DNA of 64,000 nt, from NCBI GenBank assembly GCA_030533315.1, contig JAUNJL010000003.1:25222-89221 (forward strand), given 5' to 3'. The notes below the pieces were generated by a model, which saw only the letters and a list, made by a program, of their open reading frames with translations, did no database searches and had not been told where the DNA came from. Shown here piece by piece: positions 1-8,537 of the stretch. Made by a program: the position numbers and the translations under genes. The DNA is from Eubacteriales bacterium. Lineage in GTDB: Bacteria; Bacillota_A; Clostridia; Lachnospirales; Lachnospiraceae. Every line of letters starts with the position of its first letter. Position 1 is the first letter of the stretch.

Positions 1-876
1 CGGGAGAGGTACGACGTGGTGCATGTGCACATGCTGTCCGCAGCCAACATCCTCCCTTTGAAGCTGGCCAGAAAAGCAGGTGTGAGGACCGTCATCGCCC
101 ATTCCCACAACACCTCGGCTCCCGGCCTTCTCCGAAAAGGGATGGACGTTCTCCACAAGCCTTTGATCGGCCGGTACGCCACAAGAAGGCTGGCCTGCTC
201 AGAAGCGGCGGGAGCCTGGCTTTTCGGAAGGAGGGCCATGGAGGAGGGACAGGTGATCCTGGTGCCAAACGCCATCGACGTGGAAAAATATGCCTTCTCC
301 CCGGAAAACAGAAGGAGGCTTCGGGAGGAGCTGGGACTTTCCATGGAGGATCTCGTCATTGGCCATGTGGGCCGTTTCCAGATCCAGAAAAACCATGAGG
401 GGCTCCTTCGCATCTTTGCCGCAGCGGCAAAAATAGAAGAGAGGGCAAGGCTCCTCCTGGTGGGAGAGGGGGAGCTTATGGAAAAGATCCAGGCGGAGGT
501 GAGAGAGTACGGCCTGGAAGACCGGGTGATCTTTGCGGGGGTGCGCCTGGACGTGGAAAGGCTTTTGTCCGCCATGGACGTCTTTTTGTTCCCCTCACTT
601 TTTGAGGGGCTGCCCTTCACCTTGGTGGAGGCCCAGGCAAACGGCCTTCCCTGCGTGATCTCCCGTACCATTTCCAGGGAGGCGGTGGTCAGCCCCCAGA
701 CCGTAAGGATGCTGGATCTAAGGGAAGACGAGGAGATCTGGGCCAGGGAGCTTCTCTCCTTTTCAGGTCAGGAGAGGGAGGCTGAGGGCCCCATCCGGGA
801 TCGTCTGTCCAGGAGCCGGTTTGACATCCAGCAGGAGGCGGACCGGCTGCTGGAGCTATACCGGGAAAAGGCCTGA
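1..876 (+). CDS. GT4-type glycosyltransferase, 5' end outside the window
   Basis: The reading frame is open from the first base, so the N-terminus lies upstream; 291 codons are visible. The visible start of the protein contains a DVVHVHML stretch, as in the N-terminal Rossmann half of GT-B enzymes. The C-terminal half has the family-4 donor-site pattern (GHVGRFQIQKNHEGLL, then EGLPFTLVEAQANGLP with the E-x7-E spacing). It probably transfers a sugar from a nucleotide donor to a lipid-linked glycan on the cytoplasmic face of the membrane. It is first in a same-strand run of wall-polymer genes; the next gene starts 36 bp later with its own AAGGAG site. Sugar and acceptor cannot be told from sequence. 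Confidence 0.85.
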   Translation, partial: RERYDVVHVHMLSAANILPLKLARKAGVRTVIAHSHNTSAPGLLRKGMDVLHKPLIGRYATRRLACSEAAGAWLFGRRAMEEGQVILVPNAIDVEKYAFSPENRRRLREELGLSMEDLVIGHVGRFQIQKNHEGLLRIFAAAAKIEERARLLLVGEGELMEKIQAEVREYGLEDRVIFAGVRLDVERLLSAMDVFLFPSLFEGLPFTLVEAQANGLPCVISRTISREAVVSPQTVRMLDLREDEEIWARELLSFSGQEREAEGPIRDRLSRSRFDIQQEADRLLELYREKA

Positions 877-912
877 GAGGGGGAAGCCTCCCCCATGTGA
901 AAGGAGACACTG

Positions 913-1932
913 ATGGAGCAGAACATTGATTTTGTCCTCACCTGGGTGGATGGAAGCGACCCGGCCTGGCTCAAGGAGAGAGAGGCCTACCAGCCAGGGA
1001 TGGGGGAGGACGGCAGGGAAAGCTGTTACCGGGACTGGGAAAACCTGGCATATTGGTTCCGGGGCGTGGAAAAATTTGCCCCCTGGTTCCACAAAATATA
1101 TTTCGTCACCTGGGGGCACGTGCCTCAGTGGCTGGACACCGGCCATCCAAGGCTTCAGGTGGTCCGGCATGAGGAGTTTTTGAAGAAGGAATACCTGCCC
1201 ACCTTCAACATCAACCCCATTGAGCTGAACTTCCACCGGATCCCCGGCCTTTCGGAGCGGTTCGTGTATTTTAACGACGATATGTTTCTGCTGTCTCCGG
1301 TGGAGCCGGAGGATTTTTTTAAGAACGGGCTGCCCAGGGACTGCTGTATCGAGACGGCACTTGCCTCGGACAATGTGGAGAATCCCTTTGCTCATATCCT
1401 GATGAACGATGCGGCCCTGGTGAACATGCACTTCCGAAAGCGACAGGTGATCCGAAAGCAGATCAAAAAGTGGTTCAGTCCCGCATACGGCTCCATGGTG
1501 TTCCGAAATCTGCTGATGCTGCCTTACCGGGAATTTTCTTCCTTCAAGTACACCCACCTTCCCAGCCCCTTTTTGAAAAGCACCTACGAAAAGCTGTGGG
1601 AGGCAGAGGGAGAACGGCTGGACCGTCTTTGCCGCAGCCGGTTCCGCTCTGTCTTTGACGTGAACCAGTACGTGCTCAAGTATTGGCAGTACATGGAAGG
1701 AAAATATGAGCCTCAGTCCCCGGGGATTGGGGAATTTTGCCTGATGGGAAGGGACGAGGAGCGGATGTTTGAGATCCTGCGGGGCCAGAAAAAGAAGATG
1801 ATCTGCATCAATGACGATTCCAGGTTCCAGGATTTTGAGGGGATGAAGCGGAAAGTGATCCAGGCCTTCGACTCCATCCTTCCGGAAAGATCCTCCTTTG
1901 AGAAAGATACCGGGAACGGGGGGACCATATGA
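913..1932 (+). CDS. Stealth-family sugar-phosphate transferase
   Basis: A 339-residue protein with the conserved regions of the Stealth family. CR1 is DFVLTWVDGSDPAW near residues 6-19. CR2 is the RDWENLAYWFRGVEKFAPW block followed by NINPIELNFHRIPGLSERFVYFNDDMF. CR3 is KYTHLPSPFLKSTYE, and a CR4-like ICINDD lies near the C-terminus. Family members transfer hexose-1-phosphate or amino-sugar-phosphate units from UDP-sugars to build phosphodiester-linked glycans. AAGGAG lies 6 bp before the ATG, and the stop overlaps the next start (ATGA), so it is translationally coupled to a TagF-like gene. The combination points to a polymer whose repeat unit contains phosphodiesters. The exact sugar is unknown. 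Confidence 0.88.
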   Translation: MEQNIDFVLTWVDGSDPAWLKEREAYQPGMGEDGRESCYRDWENLAYWFRGVEKFAPWFHKIYFVTWGHVPQWLDTGHPRLQVVRHEEFLKKEYLPTFNINPIELNFHRIPGLSERFVYFNDDMFLLSPVEPEDFFKNGLPRDCCIETALASDNVENPFAHILMNDAALVNMHFRKRQVIRKQIKKWFSPAYGSMVFRNLLMLPYREFSSFKYTHLPSPFLKSTYEKLWEAEGERLDRLCRSRFRSVFDVNQYVLKYWQYMEGKYEPQSPGIGEFCLMGRDEERMFEILRGQKKKMICINDDSRFQDFEGMKRKVIQAFDSILPERSSFEKDTGNGGTI

Positions 1933-3206
1933 AAATCAAGGCCATCAAAAAAACCATTAAGGAGAGGGGGCTCTGGGAGGCCATCCTCTATTATGCCTGC
2001 CGTTTTCTCTCCAAGTCCTCCATGAGGATTCTGGGGAAATACACCTCCTCCCGTCCGGTGAAGCCGAACCGGATCGTGTTTAAAAACCGGGAAATGCAGG
2101 ATTTTACGGACAATGCCAGGGCTTTGTTTGAATATCTGGTGGAAAACGGGTATAATGAAAAATATGAGATCATCTACATGGTTTCCCAGAAGAAGCATTT
2201 CCGAAAAAACAGCATTCCCCATGTGCGGTTCGTGACGGCGGAGAGCCCCAGAAGCTTCACCAGCCCCCTGGCCTATTACTATGGCGCCACCGCCCATTAT
2301 TTCTTTTACACCAATCACAGCGCAGATCTGAACCGGTATCATGGGAGGGGACAGGTCACCGTCAATCTCTGGCATGGCTGCGGCTATAAGGGGACGGTGA
2401 GGAACAACCGGGACGTTCCCCACAGTGACACCATGGCGGCCTTTGACTACGCCATCGTGCCGGGGCCGGTCTTTGTGAGGACGAAGGCGGCCTACTGGGG
2501 CTGTGAGGAAAAAAAGCTGCTGCCCCTGGGCTATCCCCGCTATGACTGGATGCTGGATCCCGCCAATGACAAAAGAGCCTTCCTGAAAAGGCTTTTTGGC
2601 TGGGAGGAGGATACCAAAACGGTGATCTGGATGCCCACCTTCCGAAAAAGCAGCCTGGAGGGCTACGGGGAAAACAGCATATCCCTGCCCTACGACCTGC
2701 CGGCCCTGGAAGGGGAGGAGGAGATGGGCCTTCTGGATGAGCATCTTCGGAGGCTGAAGCTGCTTTTGATCGTGAAAAAGCATCCCATGCAGGTGGGATG
2801 GTCCGAAAAAAGGGCGGCCTACACCAACATCCGGTACGTTACGGATGAGCTGCTGAGGGAGAAGGACGTGCTCCTTTACCGGCTGGTGGGGATCTGCGAC
2901 GCCCTGATCTCCGATTATTCCTCCATTGCGGTGGATTATCTGCTTTTGGACCGCCCTCTTGCCTTTGTCCTGACGGATTACCAGCGCTATCAGGATACCA
3001 GGGGCTTCGTCTTCGAAAATCCCCTGGACTATATGCCGGGAGAAAAGGTCTTTACCTTCCGGCAGCTTTTGGAGTTTTTCACCCACGTGAAGGAGGGGCA
3101 GGATCTTTTCCGGGAGGAGCGCCGCAGGCTGCTGCCTGTGATGCACAACCAGTCTGAGCGGTACTGCCGGCGTCTGGCAGAGTATTTTTTGGAGGAACCA
3201 AGATGA
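1929..3206 (+). CDS. CDP-glycerol glycerophosphotransferase family protein (TagF-like, copy A)
   Basis: A 425-residue protein of the TagF/TarF superfamily (GT-B fold, CDP-polyol donor). The acceptor-side NLWHGCGYKG motif is near residue 145, GYPRYDWM follows, and the donor-side SDYSSIAVDYLLLDRPLAF is near residue 328. An N-terminal basic helix probably holds it at the membrane. It presumably transfers glycerol-phosphate (or a related polyol-phosphate) from the CDP-activated form made by the next gene. It shares ATGA overlaps with both neighbours. The gene at 3656-4927 has the same motifs in the same order, so these are tandem paralogues with the cytidylyltransferase between them. Confidence 0.88.
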   Translation: MKIKAIKKTIKERGLWEAILYYACRFLSKSSMRILGKYTSSRPVKPNRIVFKNREMQDFTDNARALFEYLVENGYNEKYEIIYMVSQKKHFRKNSIPHVRFVTAESPRSFTSPLAYYYGATAHYFFYTNHSADLNRYHGRGQVTVNLWHGCGYKGTVRNNRDVPHSDTMAAFDYAIVPGPVFVRTKAAYWGCEEKKLLPLGYPRYDWMLDPANDKRAFLKRLFGWEEDTKTVIWMPTFRKSSLEGYGENSISLPYDLPALEGEEEMGLLDEHLRRLKLLLIVKKHPMQVGWSEKRAAYTNIRYVTDELLREKDVLLYRLVGICDALISDYSSIAVDYLLLDRPLAFVLTDYQRYQDTRGFVFENPLDYMPGEKVFTFRQLLEFFTHVKEGQDLFREERRRLLPVMHNQSERYCRRLAEYFLEEPR

Positions 3207-3619
3207 GAAAATTAATCGGATATACACAGGGAACCTACGACATGTTCCACATCGGCCACTTGAACCTGATCAAGAATGCCAAGAGGCGGTGCGACTATCT
3301 CATCGTGGGAGTCAATACGGATGAGCTGGTGGAAAGCTACAAGCATAAGCGGCCCATCGTTCCCTTAGAGGAGCGGGCGGAGATCGTCCGGTCCATCAAA
3401 TACGTGGATGAGATCCTGGTCACCGACACCCTGGACAAAAGGGCCATCTGGGACAGGATCCGCTTTGACGAGATCTACATCGGGGACGACTGGAAGGGGA
3501 ACCAGCGGTGGGAGCGCACCGGAAAGGAGATGGAGGAGCTGGGAGCGAGGCTGGTGTACCTGCCTTACACAAAGGATACCTCCTCCACCATGCTGCGGGA
3601 AAAGCTGAAGGATTATTGA
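3203..3619 (+). CDS. tagD: Glycerol-3-phosphate cytidylyltransferase-like protein
   Basis: A 138-residue nucleotidyltransferase that activates a polyol-phosphate with CTP, giving CDP-glycerol in the TagD family. It has the GTYDMFHIGH signature at residues 10-19, YIGDDWKG in the middle, and TKDTSSTMLREKL at the C-terminus in place of the usual RTxGISTT, with the Ser/Thr run kept. Its length matches TagD (about 130 residues). The start overlaps the upstream TagF-like gene by ATGA. Lying between two TagF-like transferases, it is the likely source of their donor. CDP-ribitol or another CDP-polyol cannot be ruled out. Confidence 0.88.
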   Translation: MRKLIGYTQGTYDMFHIGHLNLIKNAKRRCDYLIVGVNTDELVESYKHKRPIVPLEERAEIVRSIKYVDEILVTDTLDKRAIWDRIRFDEIYIGDDWKGNQRWERTGKEMEELGARLVYLPYTKDTSSTMLREKLKDY

Positions 3620-3655
3620 TCACCCTGGGAGGGAAAGCACAGAAAGAAGAGGATT

Positions 3656-4927
3656 ATGGGAAAAATCAGTAGAAAATTAACCAAGATAGCGGCAAAGCTG
3701 GGGGGCGTGCAGGAGGAAAAGGGAAAGGAAGCGGCGGTCAATTCCTTCCTGGCCTACGTCACCTATGCGCTGTATGACAAGCATAGGATCAAGAGGCTGA
3801 AAAAGTTTCCGCCCAAGCTGGTGGAAAACAGGATCCTGTTTGAGACAAACGACGATTTTACGGACAACAGCCGGGCTCTTTTTGACTACATGCTGGAAAA
3901 GGGCTATCAGGAAAAATACGAGCTGATCTGGCTGGTTCACCAGCCGGAGAAATATAAAGAGTTTGAGACGAAAAACGTGAGGTTTGTCCAGAATTTCAAG
4001 AAGGATTCCGGCGTGCGCCGGGCAGAGGCCTATGAATGCGCCCTCACCTCCAAATATATCTTTTACACCCAGGCCTTTAACTGGATCGGGATGTCCAGAA
4101 GGGGCCAGGTTTTCGTCAATCTTTGGCATGGCTGCGGCTATAAGGCCAACAAAAACAACCGGAAGGTGTTTTTTGATTACTGCCTGGTGCCGGGAGACAT
4201 TTTTATTGAGACGAAAAAGGAGTTTTTCGGGTGCAGTTCCAAAAAGCTCCTTCCCATCGGCTATCCCCGCTATGACATGATGCTGGCGGGCAGCGACAAG
4301 GCCAGGGCCTACCGGGAACGTCTCCTATCCGAGACCAAAAGCACCCACCTGGTGCTCTGGATGCCCACCTACCGCCATGCCACCAGCCAGCGCCTCAACG
4401 AGGAGACCCTGAACAATGAGTTTAACATCCCCATTGTGGATGACAGGGAAAAGCTGTTAAGGCTTAATGATTTCTGCAGGGAGCAGGGAATCCTTCTGGT
4501 GATCAAAAAGCATTACCTACAGATCCCTTATGATTTTGGGGAAAACGTGCTGACCAACATCATCTACGTGGAAAACGGGGATCTGGACCGGGAGGGAGTC
4601 CAGCTTTATCAGTTCATCAACTGCTCGGACGCCCTGATCTCGGATTATTCCTCCGTGGCCATTGACTATCTGCTTTTGGACCGGCCTCTTGCCTTTACCC
4701 TGGACGATTACGACGCCTACACCCAGTCCAGGGGCTGGGTTTTTGAGGATCCCCTGGAATATATGCCGGGCGCCCATGTGTACAGCATGGAGGAGTTCTG
4801 CGCCTTTCTTCTGGACGTGAAGGAGGGACGGGACGACTATGGGGAGAAGCGGGCAAAGGTGCGGGCAAAGACCCACAACGTCTGCGAAAATTACTGCCAG
4901 CGGGTTTTGGACTACTTTGGAATTTGA
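3656..4927 (+). CDS. CDP-glycerol glycerophosphotransferase family protein (TagF-like, copy B)
   Basis: A 423-residue TagF-superfamily transferase with NLWHGCGYKANKNN, GYPRYDMM, LLVIKKHYLQ and SDYSSVAIDYLLLDRPLAF in the usual order. It closely resembles copy A at 1929-3206, and the shared blocks extend to RGWVFEDPLEYMPGA near the C-terminus. One copy might prime and the other extend the polymer, as TagB and TagF do, but this is inference. AGAGGA precedes the ATG. The stop is followed immediately by the 50-bp tandem repeat at 4938-5050. Confidence 0.88.
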   Translation: MGKISRKLTKIAAKLGGVQEEKGKEAAVNSFLAYVTYALYDKHRIKRLKKFPPKLVENRILFETNDDFTDNSRALFDYMLEKGYQEKYELIWLVHQPEKYKEFETKNVRFVQNFKKDSGVRRAEAYECALTSKYIFYTQAFNWIGMSRRGQVFVNLWHGCGYKANKNNRKVFFDYCLVPGDIFIETKKEFFGCSSKKLLPIGYPRYDMMLAGSDKARAYRERLLSETKSTHLVLWMPTYRHATSQRLNEETLNNEFNIPIVDDREKLLRLNDFCREQGILLVIKKHYLQIPYDFGENVLTNIIYVENGDLDREGVQLYQFINCSDALISDYSSVAIDYLLLDRPLAFTLDDYDAYTQSRGWVFEDPLEYMPGAHVYSMEEFCAFLLDVKEGRDDYGEKRAKVRAKTHNVCENYCQRVLDYFGI

Positions 4928-4937
4928 AAAGCGATAG

Positions 4938-5050
4938 GCGATAGGAGGAAACCCCTAAAGGGGGTACCATTATGCCCAAAAACACGGGCGATAGGGGGAA
5001 ACCCCACAAGGGGGTACCATTATGCCCAAAAACACGGGCGATAGGAGGAA
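4938..5050 (+). repeat. 50-bp tandem repeat, two full copies plus a 13-base third copy
   Basis: Copies start at 4938, 4988 and 5038, exactly 50 bp apart. Each begins GCGATAGGRGGAA. It then carries a CCCC/GGGG hairpin (CCCC-TAAA-GGGG in copy 1, CCCC-ACAA-GGGG in copy 2), GGTACC, an ATG, and a GCCC-AAAAACAC-GGGC hairpin. The partial third copy ends in AGGAGGAA and is the ribosome site of the next glycosyltransferase. A short extra GCGATAG sits just upstream at 4931. The stem is kept while the loop varies, which suggests that the structure matters or that this is a dispersed repeat family. Confidence 0.9.
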
Positions 5051-5052
5051 AT

Positions 5053-6243
5053 ATGAAAATCTGTATCTGGGTGACGAAGATTTTTGATCTGGGGGGGACG
5101 AAGCGGGTGGTGACCCTTCTGGCCAATGAGCTGGTGAAGGAGCATGACGTGACCATCATGACCTACCAGGATCGTTTTCGGGAAGACCGGAACATGTATC
5201 ACATGAGCGAGGACATTAAGGTGGACTTTATCGACAACTGGGAGTTTGTGGACCGCCGCCGCACCCCGGCCTTCTGTGCCCGCTTTCTGGTGAAAAAGCT
5301 GAATGAGCGCTGGGGGATCTTCAACAAAAAAGCCTTCAACGGGATTTTGACGGAGGCTATTTTTCCCAAAAAGACGCAGGATCGGTGGGTGGAATACCTA
5401 AATGAGCAGGATTACGACATCATCATCACCACGGCGTCCTTAAGTCTCCGCCTGGGGATCCTGGCGCCCCGGCTGAATGCGAAGACCATAGGCTGGCAGC
5501 ACAACTGCTACAACGGATACCTGGACGTGCCGGGGGTGGTATTTTGGAAGCAGGAGTGCCTTCTCCAGGAATACCTGCCTAAGCTGGGGCGGTACATTGT
5601 CCTCAGCGATTACGACAAGCGGGACTATATGGAAAAGCTGGGCATCGACACGGAGGTGAAGATCAATCCCCGAAGCTTTGTCAGCGAAAAGAAATGCGAT
5701 CCGAAGGCGAAGCGGTTTTTGATGGCCACCCGCTTTGTTTATGCGAAGGGGCTGGATCTGATGATGGAATCCTTCGAGGAATTTTGCAGGCAGGATTCCC
5801 AGTGGGAGCTGGACATCATCGGAGACGGAGATCTGTGGAAGGAGATTCTGGCGGACGCGAAGAGACGAAATCTGGAGGACCGGGTTCACTTCATAGGCTA
5901 CACCAACCAGCCGGAGAAATATTACCTCAATTCCTCCGTTTTCCTCCTTCCATCCAGATGGGAGGGCTGGCCCATGGTGATCATGGAAGCCTTTGAATTC
6001 GGCCTGCCGGTGATCGCCTACCACACCGGGGCCATGGACCTGATCATCGACCACGAAAAGACCGGGCTTTTGCCGGAGGCCTTTGACACTCACCAATTTA
6101 CCCAGGCCATGCTGAAGCTGGCCCATGACGAGGACTTAAGACTTGAGATGCACAGGAACGCCATTGAGAAATCCGGCGATTTCGCCATCGAGCACGCCGT
6201 TGCCGACTGGAACGACCTGTTTCATCGCCTGCTTGAGAAATAA
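5053..6243 (+). CDS. GT4-type glycosyltransferase
   Basis: A 396-residue GT-B enzyme. The N-terminal half starts MKICIWVTKIFDLGGTKRVV, with the glycine-rich loop of acceptor-binding domains. The C-terminal half has ATRFVYAKGLDLM, then EGWPMVIMEAFEFGLP with the E-x7-E donor motif. I chose the ATG at 5053, three bases after an AGGAGGAA stretch, over an in-frame ATG at 4972. The earlier one lies inside the tandem repeat, lacks a well-spaced ribosome site and would add 27 residues unlike the family start. It probably adds a sugar branch or linkage unit of the surface polymer. Confidence 0.88.
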   Translation: MKICIWVTKIFDLGGTKRVVTLLANELVKEHDVTIMTYQDRFREDRNMYHMSEDIKVDFIDNWEFVDRRRTPAFCARFLVKKLNERWGIFNKKAFNGILTEAIFPKKTQDRWVEYLNEQDYDIIITTASLSLRLGILAPRLNAKTIGWQHNCYNGYLDVPGVVFWKQECLLQEYLPKLGRYIVLSDYDKRDYMEKLGIDTEVKINPRSFVSEKKCDPKAKRFLMATRFVYAKGLDLMMESFEEFCRQDSQWELDIIGDGDLWKEILADAKRRNLEDRVHFIGYTNQPEKYYLNSSVFLLPSRWEGWPMVIMEAFEFGLPVIAYHTGAMDLIIDHEKTGLLPEAFDTHQFTQAMLKLAHDEDLRLEMHRNAIEKSGDFAIEHAVADWNDLFHRLLEK

Positions 6244-6254
6244 GGAGTAGTCAG

Positions 6255-8537
6255 ATGTTCAAAAAGTTTGAAAGGATCAAAAAGCTGTTCGGCAGGATGA
6301 GGGAGAAGGAGGAACAAAAGGAGGAGCAGGCCCCTTCCCCCTTGGACGTGGCCGCATCTTTTGCAGAGGAGAGGGCCCGTCTGAACCTGTATGAGGAGAT
6401 GCGGCAGAAGTACGCCGCATTGCTGCAGACCACGGCCCTGCGGGAGAACCAGGTCCTTTATGAGGCATTTGGAGGCAGAGGCATGACCTGCAGTCCTTAT
6501 GCCTTTTTCTGCTGTCTGCTGGAGGAAGAGGCCTACAAGGATCTGGTCCATGTCTGGGTCATAGACGATCTTGAGGACAACGCCTGGAAGATCAGGCGCT
6601 ATGAAAAGTACGAAAATGTCCGATTCGTAAAATACCAGTCCCTGGAATACCGGGAGGCCCTGGCTACCTCCAAGTATCTGATCAACAACGTAAGCTTTCC
6701 CGGCTTTTTCACAAAGCGGGAGGGGCAGATATATCTGAATACCTGGCATGGGATCCCCCTGAAGACCATCGGCTTTGACATTCCCACCGGCAATGTTTCC
6801 GCAGGAAACTCTGCCAGGAATCTTCTTGCCGCAGATTATCTCATGTCCCCCAATTCCTTTATGACGGAGATCTATGAGAAAGCCTTCAAGCTAAAGGGCC
6901 TGTACCAGGGCACCATCCTGGAGGAGGGGCAGCCCAGGAATGACCGGTATTTTCACGCCGACAGGCGGAAGGTCTTTGAGGATCTGGCGGCCTGCGGAGT
7001 TCAGGCAGATCCTGACAAAAAGCTGATCCTCTATGCGCCCACCTGGAAGGGAAGCCGGTACAGCAGCCCGGACACCAGCCTGGATACCTATTATCAGGTC
7101 ATCCGTCAGATCGAGAAGAGGGTGGATACGAGGAAGTATCAGATTCTGGTGAAGCCCCACCAGATCGTGTACTACCATATCAAGAAAAACCTGGGGATGA
7201 CGGACCGGTTTATTCCCGCCACCGTGGACACCAACGAGCTGCTCTCGGCGGTGGACGTGCTGATCTCGGACTACTCCAGCATTTACTTTGACTTTTTGGT
7301 ATCGGGGAGGCCCATCCTGTTTTTTATTCCCGACCTGGATGAGTATCTGGACTACCGGGGGCTTTACTTTGGCATAGACAAGCTGCCGGGGCCCATCGCC
7401 ACAAGCTGCCAGGAGCTGGGAAGGATGGTGGAGAACCTGGATGCCGCCATGGAGCCCTGCCGGGAGAAGTATGAAAGAGAGGCGAAATGGGCCTGTGAAA
7501 AGGACGACGGCCAGGTGTGCAGACGGGTGATGGAGGTGGTCCTGGGCGGAAGGAAGACGGAGGCGAAGGAGGAACCGGCCCCCAAAAAGAGGCTGCTCCT
7601 TTACGCCGGAAATCTGAGCCGCAATATGGACGTCCTGTCCCTGGAGGCTCTTTCCCGCCTTCTGGACTACGACCGGTACGATGTGACTCTCCTGGTGGAG
7701 GCGGCGAGGGATGAAAAAGAGGAAGAACGGATCCGAAGCCTTCCCTCCTCCTTCCGGGTGCTTTACCGGGGACAGCCGGAGAACGGCACCCCCAGGGAGC
7801 TGGGCGCTCTGAGTCTCTTCCTGGAGGGAGAGCAGGAAGGGGGAGACCTTCCCCTGGATTTTTGCAGGCGGGAGCTTCGCAGGCTGTTCGGGGAGTCCCG
7901 GTTTGACGCAGCCGTGGATCTTGTGGGAGGGCGTACCCTCTTTTCCTGCCTTGGAAAAGCCATGGAAGGGTGTAAGAGCCTGTCCTTCACAGAACCCTTC
8001 CTGGATCTTGAGGCGGTGGAGCAGGCAAAAAAGAAGGAGGAGCTTCTCATCCTGGAAGGAACCTCCTATTATCTGGATGAGACGAAGGGGGAGGACACCT
8101 CCCGTCTGGAGATTTCGGCCATTCCCCTTCCCCAGCACACCGACCATCTTTTTGCCGCCATGGGAACCATGGGGGAGGCAGATCTGGGAGCTCTTCTGGA
8201 GCAGTTTGTCTTTGTTTACGAAAAAAATAAGAAAAGCGTCCTCTATCTGGTGGGAGACTGTCCTGAAAAGGAAAAGCTCCAGTATCAGGCGAGGGAGAAC
8301 GGGCTGTCTGAGGCCATTTTCTTTACAGGTCCCCTTCAGCGTCCCTGGGCCTTTTTGGCTCACTGCGCCTGTCTGGTGATCCCGGAGGGACAAGAGGATA
8401 CTGTGATGGGGCTGTATGCCAGGGCCATGGGTACAGGGGTCTGCAAAATGGACTTTACGCCGTTTACGGATCCTTCCTTTGACGGGGAGGAGTACAACCG
8501 CAGGCAGTACGAACGCTTTGAGAGGTGTTGTCAATGA
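6255..8537 (+). CDS. Two-domain TagF-type glycerophosphotransferase fused to a second GT-B-like half
   Basis: A 760-residue protein. Residues 100-430 are a canonical TagF domain: YLNTWHGIPLKTIGFD, then LILYAPTWKGSRYS, and SDYSSIYFDFLVSGRPILFF. From about residue 445 a second segment begins LLLYAGNLSRNMDVLSL and ends with a glycosyltransferase-like ILVGDCPEK/AIFFTGPLQRPW-type donor domain lacking a clear E-x7-E. The motifs here are closer to biochemically studied poly(glycerol-phosphate) polymerases than copies A and B, so this is the best candidate for the chain-extending enzyme. GGAG precedes the start by 7 bp. Its stop overlaps the next gene by ATGA. Confidence 0.85.
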   Translation: MFKKFERIKKLFGRMREKEEQKEEQAPSPLDVAASFAEERARLNLYEEMRQKYAALLQTTALRENQVLYEAFGGRGMTCSPYAFFCCLLEEEAYKDLVHVWVIDDLEDNAWKIRRYEKYENVRFVKYQSLEYREALATSKYLINNVSFPGFFTKREGQIYLNTWHGIPLKTIGFDIPTGNVSAGNSARNLLAADYLMSPNSFMTEIYEKAFKLKGLYQGTILEEGQPRNDRYFHADRRKVFEDLAACGVQADPDKKLILYAPTWKGSRYSSPDTSLDTYYQVIRQIEKRVDTRKYQILVKPHQIVYYHIKKNLGMTDRFIPATVDTNELLSAVDVLISDYSSIYFDFLVSGRPILFFIPDLDEYLDYRGLYFGIDKLPGPIATSCQELGRMVENLDAAMEPCREKYEREAKWACEKDDGQVCRRVMEVVLGGRKTEAKEEPAPKKRLLLYAGNLSRNMDVLSLEALSRLLDYDRYDVTLLVEAARDEKEEERIRSLPSSFRVLYRGQPENGTPRELGALSLFLEGEQEGGDLPLDFCRRELRRLFGESRFDAAVDLVGGRTLFSCLGKAMEGCKSLSFTEPFLDLEAVEQAKKKEELLILEGTSYYLDETKGEDTSRLEISAIPLPQHTDHLFAAMGTMGEADLGALLEQFVFVYEKNKKSVLYLVGDCPEKEKLQYQARENGLSEAIFFTGPLQRPWAFLAHCACLVIPEGQEDTVMGLYARAMGTGVCKMDFTPFTDPSFDGEEYNRRQYERFERCCQ

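Noticed and set aside
1713..3227. Antisense open frame of about 500 codons opposite the Stealth and TagF-like genes
   Set aside because: Composition is low in recognisable motifs and it lies fully opposite genes with conserved family signatures.
4972..5052. Earlier ATG giving 27 extra residues to the glycosyltransferase
   Set aside because: It sits in the tandem repeat, 23 bases from the nearest AGGAGG; the ATG at 5053 follows AGGAGGAA directly and gives the family N-terminus.
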